This document shows, one piece after another, positions 33,646 to 43,134 of a stretch of DNA of 64,000 nucleotides (the first letter of the stretch is position 1; every line of letters begins with the position of its first letter). The stretch is from JAVBME01 sp031552765. GTDB lineage: Bacteria; Bacillota; Negativicutes; Acidaminococcales; JAISLQ01. The stretch is from the NCBI GenBank assembly GCA_031552765.1, contig JAVBME010000007.1, forward strand, positions 144,901-208,900. Direction: 5' to 3'. The notes beneath the pieces were generated by a model. That model ran no database searches. It saw only the letters and a program-made list of their open reading frames with translations, and was not told the DNA's origin. The translations under genes and the position numbers were made by a program.

Positions 33646-34890
33646 ATGGATATCAAACAATTATTAAGCCCGGATTATAAAATAAATATTGAACAAATGC
33701 ACAATCTACATCACTACATATCTAAACCAATCGTCATATTCTCTGCTTCCTCTGGCGGCAAAGCTATAACTGATTACTTAAAAGATACTTACAATAAATA
33801 TCCAATAGCTTTTGCTGATAATAGCAAAGAAAAACAGGGCACATTATTTGAAGGTATACCTATCTACTCGTTTGATGAAATACGCCATAAATATGACTTT
33901 TCAGAAATAACTGTAATAAATGCCTCAGATTCATTTCGCAATGAAATTTATATCCAACTAAAGACTGCCGGGTTACCAGATGATTCATATATGGATATAC
34001 AATTTCTAGCCGCTTTTGATGAAAATTTTTTGCAACATAAAAACTTTATAACACAAAACACCCAATCTATGCTATTGGATTATGTTTCAGATGTATGGAC
34101 AAAAAGCAGTCAATTTCATAATCTTGGTAAAAGAGCAGTCGATAACATAAGATATGACGATTACCTTATGCAAAACGCTGCTAAACTGGAAGCTGTTTAT
34201 GATATACTGGCTGATAGCAAATCTAAAGATATATATGAGAAATATATCCACGGCGCTGGCAATAGTCATATCAACACCAAATATAAATATACCATCCTTG
34301 ATAGTGTCCGCGATGGTAATTATTACCTTGGCGGCGATATCATAAAACTTGACGAAAATGAAGTGTTTGTCATGGCCGGAGCATATGGTGGTATTGATAG
34401 CATTAAATTTGCTGAACAAACAAAAGGCAAATACTCTCATATAGTCACTTTCGAACCCGACAAAGAAAACTTTCTCAAAGCTAAAGAAAACTTAGAGAGT
34501 TATGGTTTGCAAAGATATCATATATTTAACGAAGCCTTGTATAGCAAAGATTGCACACTGTATTTTGCAGCGGATGGAGATATGGGTTCCAAGATAGAAA
34601 ATACCGGTACGATAGAAGTAAAAGCTGTTACACTTGACGGTTGCATGGAAAGGCTTGGTATTTGGCCCTCTTATATACGCCTGGATGTGGAAGGCGCTGA
34701 AGCCGAGGCCTTGCTCGGTACTAAAAAGATTATAGAAAATCATCAACCAAAACTACAAATCAGTATCTACCACAAAAAAGAAGATATTTTTGAACTGCCT
34801 CTTCTTATAAAAAAACTGAATCCCAAATATGATATATATATACGTGCTCATGCCGATTTGTTGTGTAGTATGGTTTGTTACGCTATTTAG
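33646..34890 (+). CDS. FkbM family SAM-dependent methyltransferase with N-terminal nucleotide-binding-like domain
   Basis: 414 residues. Residues 25-110 form the Rossmann-like domain also seen in its neighbours (IVIFSASSGGKAITDYL, FADNSKEKQGTLFEGIPIY). The methyltransferase core is at about 230-410: FVMAGAYGGIDSIKF, VTFEPDKENFLKAKENL, YIRLDVEGAEAEALLG and KLQISIYHKKEDIF. FkbM enzymes O-methylate sugars or polyketides. It is the intact relative of the deleted copy at 31790 and the last gene of the rightward operon, closed by a strong terminator. Confidence 0.9.
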   Translation: MDIKQLLSPDYKINIEQMHNLHHYISKPIVIFSASSGGKAITDYLKDTYNKYPIAFADNSKEKQGTLFEGIPIYSFDEIRHKYDFSEITVINASDSFRNEIYIQLKTAGLPDDSYMDIQFLAAFDENFLQHKNFITQNTQSMLLDYVSDVWTKSSQFHNLGKRAVDNIRYDDYLMQNAAKLEAVYDILADSKSKDIYEKYIHGAGNSHINTKYKYTILDSVRDGNYYLGGDIIKLDENEVFVMAGAYGGIDSIKFAEQTKGKYSHIVTFEPDKENFLKAKENLESYGLQRYHIFNEALYSKDCTLYFAADGDMGSKIENTGTIEVKAVTLDGCMERLGIWPSYIRLDVEGAEAEALLGTKKIIENHQPKLQISIYHKKEDIFELPLLIKKLNPKYDIYIRAHADLLCSMVCYAI

Positions 34891-34900
34891 ATAAAAAAAG

Positions 34901-34934
34901 ACTCAAGGTTAAAAAAACAACCTTGAGTTTTTTT
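34901..34934. terminator. Bidirectional terminator between the convergent glycan operons
   Basis: 10-bp stem ACTCAAGGTT / AACCTTGAGT with A-run upstream and T-run downstream, placed between stops at 34890 (+) and 34937 (-). Confidence 0.92.
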
Positions 34935-34936
34935 CT

Positions 34937-36034
34937 TTAAAGAGTAAAATCTTCCTCTCTCAAAGGTATATACCCGCACGGCGGCACAAATGGTTTTTGG
35001 GTACCTGGCGGAGAAGACTCTTCCAGCTGTTTTATCTCATCCAAACAAATTTTTGCGTCAAAGCGTTCCTGGTAAACATGCTTTTGCAACAATTTAAAGG
35101 TTGGATTGTTTGCTATCTCCAAATCAAAACCTTGAATTAAAAATAGATATTTTTTGAAAAGAACAATATTGTCCTCTGCAAACTCTTCGCCTTTGAGTAA
35201 AGGCGCTTTCAATAACCAATAAATCGCGTAATTGAGAATATAGTTGCTGACTTTTTTCTCCATTTCTTCGCGCCTTTGTAAAACATTTTCCAATTTATTT
35301 TGTTCCGCTAGTTCCAGCATATCCAAATATAGAAGATAACGGTCTATTGCCATAGTCATACGTTTAATATGATTAGCGCCTAAAGCTCCTGAATGGATTC
35401 TTTGTCCCATCAGTTTTTCATTTATATATCCCATATCTGAATACATGCTATATTTAAAACATCCCTCCCAATCCATAAAATTGCTTTCTCGGCCAGTATT
35501 ATATATATTAATTTTTTCAAGTAATTCTTTGCGTATAGCTGTTTGCGGAAAACCACCCAAAGACGCCACAGCCCAAACGGGGAGTTGCTTCTCCTTAGGC
35601 ACTATACAACTGCGATCGTAAAAAGGTTTTATTATATTAGCCGCTTCTCCATGTTCATCAATAACATCATAATCTACCATTACAAAGCCGACGTTTTTGT
35701 TTTTATTCATAATGACAGCAGCTTTTTCAGCAATTGTCGGCCTTAGTACATCATCAGCAGCTAAAAGTATAACATATTTGCCACTAGCTAATCGGCAAAC
35801 TCTATCAAAATTTTTTCCTGCCCCTATATTTGTGTCATTCTGATATATCTTTATTCTATCCTTATATTTATTTGCTATTTCCATAGAATTATCAGTTGAA
35901 CAATTATCGCTGAATATTACCTCGATATTCGGATAAGTCTGGTTTATCGCGCTTTGAATACAGCCATCTAAATAACGGCCATAGTTATAGTTTGGTATGC
36001 AGATACTGACTAAAGGATACTTTTTTTTTGACAT
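34937..36034 (-). CDS. Glycosyltransferase family 2 (GT-A)
   Basis: 365 residues. Classic GT2 opening LVSICIPNYNYGRYLDGCIQSAINQTYPNIEVIFSDNCSTDNS, ASGKYVILLAADD (DxD region) and FMDWEGCFKYSM. Probably adds a sugar to the surface glycan or to protein. The C-terminal 150 residues are helical. It is the last gene of the leftward operon and lies 73 bp after the frameshifted radical SAM gene. AT-rich. Confidence 0.9.
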   Translation of the reverse strand: MSKKKYPLVSICIPNYNYGRYLDGCIQSAINQTYPNIEVIFSDNCSTDNSMEIANKYKDRIKIYQNDTNIGAGKNFDRVCRLASGKYVILLAADDVLRPTIAEKAAVIMNKNKNVGFVMVDYDVIDEHGEAANIIKPFYDRSCIVPKEKQLPVWAVASLGGFPQTAIRKELLEKINIYNTGRESNFMDWEGCFKYSMYSDMGYINEKLMGQRIHSGALGANHIKRMTMAIDRYLLYLDMLELAEQNKLENVLQRREEMEKKVSNYILNYAIYWLLKAPLLKGEEFAEDNIVLFKKYLFLIQGFDLEIANNPTFKLLQKHVYQERFDAKICLDEIKQLEESSPPGTQKPFVPPCGYIPLREEDFTL

Positions 36035-36107
36035 CGGGAGTACACATCCTTAATAGTATTTTCTTGCAATCTATTAAATGTTTTATTGATTTTACAAAAC
36101 TTATTGA

Positions 36108-37399
36108 CTACAAGCATGTACACAAGTTGTTCATACGATGACAGTCGGACATTGAAAAACATTCGCTTGAATAACCGACTGTTAGACCATTTTTCTTGCA
36201 CTGAGCCACAAAATATACATAAATGTCAAATTGTTGTTCAGTGATGTTTGGCAATGGGCTGCCAATTTTTTTTGCTTCTAAAATGCTACTTAAATCATTC
36301 GATAATATAACCAGGTCCGCTTTCAACCTTTGCGCAATATCAATAAACCCATTTATATCGTCAAAGTTGTCATTTATTCCCGGTATCAAAATATATTTTA
36401 ATTCAATACGACAATTGGTTTGGGCATATCTTTCAATGTTTGAAACTACCTTATAAAAAGTATCAGGTCCTTTTATCCTTTTATATGTTGCAGAAGTCCC
36501 CGCATCCAGGCTAACATTTAGGCAAGAAAGAGGTCTACTTAATATTTCCGCTAAACTATCATTATATATCGCTGCATTAGTACATACCCTGGCAAACCAA
36601 TTCCTGTCTTTTATCAATTTAAGAAGTTTGTCTCTATGGGGTAAAACGGTAATCTCCCCATCAACAAGACACACTGATTTTATTGAATCACCAAATTCAT
36701 CAGCTAAAATAAGGTGTATATCATATCCGTCTAAAACTTGATCGCTTCCAGAAAAAGCCGTATCTGACTGATTACAGTAAATACAGCGGAATTACAAGTA
36801 GTATTGGCAAAACCGGCACCGGCAGACAGCCATCTTATTTCAACATCTCTCGGCCAATAATCCCATTTTAGCAATGAGCAGCCATCACAGTCGGTCGGAA
36901 CATCTGTTTTCATTCGTTCAAGCGTATCTTTCAGCCACAAACGAAAATCACCAATAGCGGACCTGACACTCTGCTCTGTAGGCATTTTTTCATTATAACT
37001 AATCAGTTTACTATATGGAGTACAACATGCTGTAATTCCATACTTGCTAACAACCATTTCGCCCGACAATTGGCGGCACCCGCGCCTATATACTACCTCT
37101 TCACAATACCGTATTCTTTCTTTCGGGATACTTTGCTCCAATAAGTAATTTGTGATGCTTTGCAAATTACCTGGCTGAGCGGTTACATAAATAATATAAT
37201 CAGGATATTTGGTTATTGCGTCAGCAAGAGAGTATATTGGGTATCCCTCACTTGAATCTTTAGATCCAAGTGAAAACAATTTATCGTGTTTTTTGCTGTC
37301 AATATCTGCAAAACAAACCGGTTCGCCGATCTTTTCTAGCCAACGGCTGAAATTTTGTATGGCATATCCTCCGGCGCCGTAAAAAATTTTTGCTTCCAT
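36108..37399 (-). pseudogene. Radical SAM protein with N-terminal nucleotide-binding-like domain, frameshifted
   Basis: Two frames make one gene. The first (to 36731) has the Rossmann-like domain (IFYGAGGYAIQNFSRWL, FADIDSKKHDKL) and reaches FANTTCNS, then runs out of frame. Shifting at 36786-36787 continues as CIYCNQSDTAFSG, giving CNSxCIYC, the complete CxxxCxxC cluster motif, followed by VCLVDGEITVLPHRDKL and a radical SAM barrel to 36108. One base is missing between TCC and TGT. It is not a homopolymer. This is a real inactivating mutation, a sequencing error or, less likely, recoding. The start at 37399 follows GTGGAGGTTTTAAGC. Confidence 0.85.
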
Positions 37400-37442
37400 G
37401 CTTAAAACCTCCACGATATAGTTATCAAGTGTATTAACTCTT

Positions 37443-39593
37443 TCATTTAGTAGCGTTTATCGAGATAAACCCACACTCCGGCAAAGGCTGGCTAAGGTCA
37501 AATACATACTTCATTTCTTCGCTTTCGTGTTTAACAAAGCCCATGCGCGGCAGTAAATCTTTTACAAGAACATTCTTCGCTGTGGCGATATATTCGCCGC
37601 TTACAGTGCTTACGCCGGCCTGTTTGGCCGAGCGCAAAATGTCGGCAAATATAAATTCCTCCATCTGCCGCCCCAACACGCGGCAGCTCATTAAGAGTGT
37701 ATCTATATGCCAATTGCCAGTTTCTTTTTTTACAATTACGACGCCGATCAGCCCCTGATCGCCAAAGCGGTCTTTGAGCCTGTACCATTTTGTCCAATAA
37801 CCCTCGCTGTTCTGGCAGATTTTCCTGACCTGTTCTTGCGTGTAGCGCCTGGTGGTCAAGTTGAACTGATTGGTTTTATTAATAAGCTGGGTGACGCGCG
37901 TGAGGGTCTTTTCATCCACGGCGCCGCATTCAGCCACCATATCGAGGCCCTGCAAAAAATCTTCTAAAGAATCGCCTGTGTTGGCGGTTTTTTCAAATTC
38001 CTGCCGGGCCATGTTTTGCTTGTAACTGTCCTGGCGCACTTTATCCTCTTCTGTCAGCGCTATGCTGTCAAAATACTGCCCATTGCGCAATGCCGCCAGC
38101 ATCTCCCAAGAACTGCTTCCCCCTTCAGGCACAGTCACTTCCGGCAGGGCTTTTCGCACTAGCGCCCGCTCCAGCGGATTGTCATCCAAAAAGACAAAAC
38201 TGTCCAGTCCCAATGACAATGTTTGCGCAATATTTTTGATATTCTCCGCTTTATCTTGCCAATTAGCTTCAAACATGACAAAGTCGTCCAGTTTAAGCAG
38301 CATCTCCGGCCGTTCTTTAAAGGGCGTCTTTGCGTCTTCTTTATTGTTTTTCGAGCAAACGGCCAGCAGCACGCCTTTTTGCGCCAGTTCTTTCATGTAC
38401 TTCTGCAAGTCAAGGTGCGCCTCGCCCACTGGGCTGCCCTGGCCTATTTCCACCCCGTCCGCGCCCTCTTCACCGACTACGCCGCCCCATAGGGTATTAT
38501 CAAGGTCGGTCACCAGCACTTTGGCCGCCAGGCCAAAGGCCGCTCTGATGTGCGCTGACATATAGCGCGCAGTAAGTGGTAAGCACTCTAAAGCTGGGTA
38601 CTGCTCCACATTATGCCATTCTTGGGCGGAGTAAAACCCTTCGCCCGCCCGGCGCTGCACTTTTGCCATATCGAGAAAAGATACGCCTGCCGGCAGTCCT
38701 TCGGCCAAGCGACTGTTGATTTTTGTTATGGTATGATTGCGCCCGCCGCCGAGCTCTTCCAGCAGTCCCCAGGCGCCGTCCGGCGGATAAGAAAAGCCAG
38801 CCTGCACAATATGGCAAGAGTGGCTGCCCTGCAATCTAGTCCACAGCGCTTTTAGTTCTTTCGGCGCTTCTTCGGCTTTTTGCAGCGTATTTTCCGGCCC
38901 CAGGCCCAAATCATGATGATTTAAAAGTATTATCACCACATCCGGCTTAAAAGCGTATAAAGAAGATCTATCGTCTAATACCTCCTGCCGCCAGTTCCCG
39001 TAAGCGCCTTCATACACTTCAGCCGCAATGCCGCTCAAAAAACTCTCCGCCCTGATTACCGGAGCCAAAAAAGCTGTGGTAGAGCTGCCCAAAAGAGCTA
39101 TTTTTACTTTGCGGCGCACGGTGAAAGCTTCTTTATTTATTATCTTATCAATAGTTTTTTCCGCGTTTACATAAAAAGAATAGGCGGGCGATAAAGACAA
39201 AGCCGTTTTAAGATCGGCGGCGGCCAGCCTGTATTTTTCCATCCGGGTATAAAGCTTTGCCCTTTCCAGCAAGAGTCCAATATCCGGCTTGGGTAAAAGT
39301 TCCAATGCCTCACTCAGTTTGCCGCAGGCCGCTTGCCGGTCTTGGCCCAGTATCATGCCGTATTGCAAAAACAAAGACAGCGGGCTTTTATATTTAGGCA
39401 GCTCTTCAGCCAGTCCGGCAAAGGCGCTGCTTTTTATTTCCAGTTTGTATTCCAAAAAAGCGGCCAAAGCCTTGGCCGCATCATAATCAAAACCAGTTGC
39501 TCGGTCATTGGCCAGGCAGCCTTTTAGCCATTCTTTAACAGTATTTTCCTCAGAAAACCCGGTCATATACTTTACCACTTCTTTTGTCAGCAC
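37443..39593 (-). CDS. HAD-IIIC/FkbH-type protein (possible glyceryl-ACP synthase)
   Basis: 716 residues, GTG start after AGAGGTG. Residues 40-150 look TPR-like. Residues 160-350 are an SGNH-like domain (KIALLGSST). The HAD domain begins with DLDNTLWGG (363-371; D363 and D365) and continues VCSKNNKEDA and FVFLDDNPLERALV. The C-terminus (560-700) is GNAT-like. FkbH relatives load D-1,3-bisphosphoglycerate as a glyceryl thioester onto a stand-alone ACP. Here an ACP and a KASIII follow directly. Glyceryl transfer is inferred from the family; other FkbH proteins in glycan loci are uncharacterised. Confidence 0.87.
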   Translation of the reverse strand: MLTKEVVKYMTGFSEENTVKEWLKGCLANDRATGFDYDAAKALAAFLEYKLEIKSSAFAGLAEELPKYKSPLSLFLQYGMILGQDRQAACGKLSEALELLPKPDIGLLLERAKLYTRMEKYRLAAADLKTALSLSPAYSFYVNAEKTIDKIINKEAFTVRRKVKIALLGSSTTAFLAPVIRAESFLSGIAAEVYEGAYGNWRQEVLDDRSSLYAFKPDVVIILLNHHDLGLGPENTLQKAEEAPKELKALWTRLQGSHSCHIVQAGFSYPPDGAWGLLEELGGGRNHTITKINSRLAEGLPAGVSFLDMAKVQRRAGEGFYSAQEWHNVEQYPALECLPLTARYMSAHIRAAFGLAAKVLVTDLDNTLWGGVVGEEGADGVEIGQGSPVGEAHLDLQKYMKELAQKGVLLAVCSKNNKEDAKTPFKERPEMLLKLDDFVMFEANWQDKAENIKNIAQTLSLGLDSFVFLDDNPLERALVRKALPEVTVPEGGSSSWEMLAALRNGQYFDSIALTEEDKVRQDSYKQNMARQEFEKTANTGDSLEDFLQGLDMVAECGAVDEKTLTRVTQLINKTNQFNLTTRRYTQEQVRKICQNSEGYWTKWYRLKDRFGDQGLIGVVIVKKETGNWHIDTLLMSCRVLGRQMEEFIFADILRSAKQAGVSTVSGEYIATAKNVLVKDLLPRMGFVKHESEEMKYVFDLSQPLPECGFISINATK

Positions 39594-39610
39594 AGGTAAA
39601 CACCTCTATT

Positions 39611-39853
39611 TTACGGCAAATGCCTGTTTATAGCCTCTATAAAATCCGCCACGCATTTTATTTTGCTCACTTCGCCCAGTTCCAGCGTTATATCGAACTC
39701 TTCCTCCGCCATAATGACCAGCTTCACCTGGGCGACCGAGTCCCACTCAAGCAAAGTTTCCGGTGAAGTTTCATCAGATATTGCCATCGAGGGGTCGTCG
39801 AAAACTTCCCGGAAGATATTGCGCAGCCTTATACGCAGGGCGGCTTTGTCCAT
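39611..39853 (-). CDS. Acyl carrier protein 1
   Basis: 80 residues with the phosphopantetheine site in LLEWDSVAQVKLVI (Ser in DSV). Small acidic helical bundle, normal ACP length. Sits between the FkbH-type gene (18 bp) and the first KASIII (60 bp). Probably carries the group loaded by the FkbH-type protein. AGAGGTG lies 7 nt before the ATG. It differs from the second ACP at 41831, so two separate carrier channels are likely. Confidence 0.9.
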   Translation of the reverse strand: MDKAALRIRLRNIFREVFDDPSMAISDETSPETLLEWDSVAQVKLVIMAEEEFDITLELGEVSKIKCVADFIEAINRHLP

Positions 39854-39913
39854 GTTTTAACACCTCTTCTTGTAATTTCTGCCATATATTTGGCAATAAA
39901 CGCCTTATCGGAT

Positions 39914-40987
39914 TTACCCTATTTCACAACCTTGTTCATAAATAACAGGCGGTAAAACAAGTGTCTTGGATAAATCTGCTATAACAGAAGCAACAGTAAG
40001 ACCTGAGCCAAAACCGCTCGACAGCACTTTTGCCAGTTTATTGTCCTTGGCCAGTTGATCCCAGCTCAGACAAAGGGCCAGAGGGATCGACACCGGGCCA
40101 GTATTTCCGGTATTTTCCAGCAGTATCGGCAGGCTTTCCCGAGGTATTTTCAGCTTTTTTTGCAAATATTCAAGAATAAGCCTGTTGGGCTGATGAAACA
40201 AAAAAGTATCTATATCCTGCTTTGTCAGCTCAGCCTCAGCCAGCGCCTCTTTTACAGAGTCTGGCACATGCTTTAGCGCAAAGTGCATTACTTCCATACC
40301 ATCCATATAAAAATCGTTGGGCGCTCTTGTATTTCCGTTGCCATCCACTTCTTCACGGCAGGTACCCATGCAGTAAGGCATACGTTGAGCTCCCGCCGGA
40401 ATACAAAGATATTTGACCCCCCCGCCATTAGTGTAAACATGAAAAGGCATACTGCCCGCGCCTTTTTCTACCAAAACAGCGGCGCCTGCGTCGCCCATCA
40501 AGACTCTGGTCGAACGGTCTTTGGGATTGATAAACTTGGAAAGTGTATCGCCCAAACATAGCAGCACTTTTTCCGCCATACCGGATGAAATGAGCATCCC
40601 TGCCTGCAATAAGCCGTAAATATAGCCTGAGCAGCCATAATTGATATCAAATGCGGTTATATCTTTGCGTAAAGACAGTCTATCTTGCATTACAGCGCTG
40701 GTGGCCGGCAGTTTATAGTCCGGAGTCTGGGTAATAAAAACCAGCGCGTCGATCGCAGAAGGCTCTATAGCCATTTTATCCAGCAGATGTTTGGCCGCGT
40801 GCACACATAAATCAGATGCGCAGGTTTCGTCTCCCGCAATGTGCACTCTTTTCACGCCGCTACTGGAGATTATGCGGCTCATATCCGCATCGCTGAACTC
40901 TTTTCCCATGTCCGCCACTTCAACTATACGCGCCGGCAATGATGACGCCACACCTGTCAATGCTACCCCGTTTATTGTACATTTCAT
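39914..40987 (-). CDS. 3-oxoacyl-ACP synthase III-like protein 1
   Basis: 357 residues, thiolase fold. Catalytic triad complete: Cys119 in INYGCSGYIYG, His265 in FLFHQPNRLI, Asn295 in ENTGNTGPVSIPLAL. KASIII enzymes start chains by condensing acyl-CoA with malonyl-ACP, and relatives join acyl groups to ACP-bound partners or to alcohols. An Asp/Glu-rich insert and a CIPAG segment differ from housekeeping FabH. Roughly half of its residues match the paralog at 42068 by eye. The substrate is unknown; the neighbouring FkbH and ACP suggest an ACP-bound acyl or glyceryl group. Confidence 0.9.
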   Translation of the reverse strand: MKCTINGVALTGVASSLPARIVEVADMGKEFSDADMSRIISSSGVKRVHIAGDETCASDLCVHAAKHLLDKMAIEPSAIDALVFITQTPDYKLPATSAVMQDRLSLRKDITAFDINYGCSGYIYGLLQAGMLISSGMAEKVLLCLGDTLSKFINPKDRSTRVLMGDAGAAVLVEKGAGSMPFHVYTNGGGVKYLCIPAGAQRMPYCMGTCREEVDGNGNTRAPNDFYMDGMEVMHFALKHVPDSVKEALAEAELTKQDIDTFLFHQPNRLILEYLQKKLKIPRESLPILLENTGNTGPVSIPLALCLSWDQLAKDNKLAKVLSSGFGSGLTVASVIADLSKTLVLPPVIYEQGCEIG

Positions 40988-41013
40988 AATAGCTTTTCCT
41001 CTTGACTATAAAT

Positions 41014-41763
41014 CTATGCTAAAAATCCGCCATCTACAACCACATCGGTGCCTGTGATCCAACCCGAGCGGCTGCTAAGCAAAAACAGCGCAACTCCGCT
41101 AACATCACAAGTCGTTCCCGTGCCGATCAAATGCTGGTCAATATAGCTCTGATCGCGCACCAGTTCATATTTTGTCGTCATTTTGGTATCGACAACACCC
41201 GGGCTTATAGAGTTTACTCTATGCTGCTTGGCCGATATTTCCTTGGCGGCAGATTGCACGGCCACTTTCACGGCGGCCTTTGCCGCGCTGTAGGCAAAAA
41301 AACCCTTTTGTCCGCGGCTTGCGCTGGCGGAAGCAAACAACACATTCGAAGTGCCGCGGTTGGCATAAGAGACCTTGGTAACCAACTGCAAAAGCTTCAT
41401 GCCCGCCCAAAAGCTGACGTCCATTATAGCTTTTGCCGAAGCTTCGTCATAACTTTTTAAAGGAGTTATATCAATAATCCCTGCTACATGGACACAGCCG
41501 TCCAGTTTGCCGCAAGCGGTCACAAACGCCTTTATACATTCTTCGAGTTTGTCATATTGCCTTACATCACATATTCCGGTTACGATATTGTCTTTATACT
41601 GCTTTTGCAATTCTCCCAGCTCTTCTTCACGCCTGGCGATAGCCAAGACCTTGGCGTTGGCCGCTGCCAGGTCCGCAGCTATTTGCCTGCCGATACCGGA
41701 CGAAGCCCCGGTCACAACAAAGTTTTTACCTGTAAAATCATAGCTTATATCATTAGATTGCAT
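41014..41763 (-). CDS. SDR-family oxidoreductase, 3-oxoacyl-ACP reductase-like
   Basis: 249 residues from the ATG at 41763 (a GTG three codons upstream is possible). VVTGASSGIGRQIAADLAAANAKV binds NAD(P)H, FASASASRGQKGFFAYSAAKAAVKV supplies Ser and YxxxK, and SPGVVDTKM follows. Placed between the two KASIII/ACP pairs, it probably reduces the 3-keto product of condensation while bound to ACP. The final residues (ITGTDVVVDGGFLA) are typical of FabG-like enzymes. Confidence 0.9.
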   Translation of the reverse strand: MQSNDISYDFTGKNFVVTGASSGIGRQIAADLAAANAKVLAIARREEELGELQKQYKDNIVTGICDVRQYDKLEECIKAFVTACGKLDGCVHVAGIIDITPLKSYDEASAKAIMDVSFWAGMKLLQLVTKVSYANRGTSNVLFASASASRGQKGFFAYSAAKAAVKVAVQSAAKEISAKQHRVNSISPGVVDTKMTTKYELVRDQSYIDQHLIGTGTTCDVSGVALFLLSSRSGWITGTDVVVDGGFLA

Positions 41764-41830
41764 ACTCTTCACTCGTTTCGCAAAGATTTGCCAGGTTTAC
41801 TTTATAAATCCATAGCCTGGCAAAAGTTTT

Positions 41831-42040
41831 TTATTTAACCAGCAAATATAAGTCCTGTACAGTCTGGGCTTTTTTGATATCGGCAAAAACCATTGTTTTA
41901 CCGTATTCAGAGTCAACCATAGCAACAAAGCTCACCAAACCAAGAGAATCCCACTCCTCTACCTCCGCAAGCTTAGTTTCCATGGTAAGAGTGATTTCCG
42001 GCTCCAATATCTCCGTCATTTTTTCCAAAAATTCATCCAT
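41831..42040 (-). CDS. Acyl carrier protein 2
   Basis: 69 residues, phosphopantetheine Ser in VEEWDSLGLVSF. Shorter than the first ACP and not closely similar to it beyond the motif. GAGGAGG precedes the ATG at good distance. Lies 28 bp behind the second KASIII, its likely partner. Confidence 0.88.
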   Translation of the reverse strand: MDEFLEKMTEILEPEITLTMETKLAEVEEWDSLGLVSFVAMVDSEYGKTMVFADIKKAQTVQDLYLLVK

Positions 42041-42067
42041 GTTTAAACAACCTCCTCTTTTTTTATA

Positions 42068-43126
42068 TCATGCCGTGTAATCAAAAGGCGGCAAAATAAC
42101 AGTTTCCGACAAATCTGCGATAGTTGAGGCGATAGACAGCCCCACGCCAAACCCACAGCACAGCACTTTAGACATACTGCCCTGTACCCGTAAACTATCC
42201 ACTGCCAAAGTTAAAGCCAGCGGAATGGAGGCCGAGCTGGTATTGCCAGTATCTTGCAACATTATGGGCAAACGCTCTGCGGGTATTTTCATTTTTTTAC
42301 GCAAGTGGTTGAGCATAAATTCATTTGCCTGATGCAAAGCAAAAACATCTATATCATCCTTGCTGAGGACTGCTTCTTTTAGCACTCCATCGATAGATTT
42401 AGGCACTTCTTTTATAGCAAAATTGAGTATTTCAAAACCATTCATATAAGTATGGTTTTTTGTCCTGGTATTGCCCTCTTCGTCCGTGTATTCCCTGGCC
42501 GTTTCAGCGCTGTAAGGCATCCGGCAACCGCCGGCCGGGACAATAATATGCCCAGAGCCCGAGCCATCTGTGAAAAAATGAAAAGGCATTGATCCCGCAC
42601 CTTTTTCTATGATGGTGGCTGTTCCGGCATCGCCGAATAGCACCCGGGTAGAGCGGTCTTTCGGATAGGCAAAGTGTGTGCTTATTTCTCCCGCGCATAG
42701 CAGCACTTTTTGGCAAACACCTGTAGAAATAAGCATGGCAGCCTGCAAAAGGCCATAAACATACCCTGAACAGCCATAAGCTATATCAAAGGCTACCACG
42801 TCGGTCGACAAGCCCAGCCGGTCTTGTATGATACAACTGGTCGCCGGGAGCTTGTAGTCAAAAGTTTGCGAAACAAATACTACTGCATCGACAGTGCTTC
42901 TGTCGATATTGCCGGCAGCAAAAAGTTTTTCTGCGGCAAATACACACAAATCAGACGTACAGGTATTTTCACCGGCAATACGAATGTTTCTCACTCCACT
43001 GCTGGCAATTATGCGCTCAACTTCGGCAGCGCCAAAACCCATATCTTTTACCGCCAGTATATTTTGCGGCAGCGCTGACGCAATCGCTGTTATAGCAATA
43101 TTATTTATAGTATGGCTCATTTTCAT
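42068..43126 (-). CDS. 3-oxoacyl-ACP synthase III-like protein 2
   Basis: 352 residues from the ATG at 43126 (a GTG two codons earlier and an ATG two codons later are alternatives). Catalytic Cys119 in IAYGCSGYVYG, His in ALHQANEFML, Asn in QDTGNTSSASIPLAL. Collinear with the paralog at 39914, sharing the IIASSGVRNIRIAGENTCTSDLC-like region just after the N-terminal strand. The duplication with a separate ACP suggests two condensations or two acyl specificities. It is 9 bp behind the acetyltransferase gene. Confidence 0.9.
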   Translation of the reverse strand: MKMSHTINNIAITAIASALPQNILAVKDMGFGAAEVERIIASSGVRNIRIAGENTCTSDLCVFAAEKLFAAGNIDRSTVDAVVFVSQTFDYKLPATSCIIQDRLGLSTDVVAFDIAYGCSGYVYGLLQAAMLISTGVCQKVLLCAGEISTHFAYPKDRSTRVLFGDAGTATIIEKGAGSMPFHFFTDGSGSGHIIVPAGGCRMPYSAETAREYTDEEGNTRTKNHTYMNGFEILNFAIKEVPKSIDGVLKEAVLSKDDIDVFALHQANEFMLNHLRKKMKIPAERLPIMLQDTGNTSSASIPLALTLAVDSLRVQGSMSKVLCCGFGVGLSIASTIADLSETVILPPFDYTA

Positions 43127-43134
43127 ACACACCT

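Noticed and set aside
36010..36201. Minus-strand frame of 63 codons overlapping GT2 and radical SAM genes
   Set aside because: Shadow of the radical SAM 3' end in another frame, no start signals.
36731..37399. First radical SAM frame as a complete short protein
   Set aside because: It breaks off inside the cluster motif and the missing part continues in the next frame.
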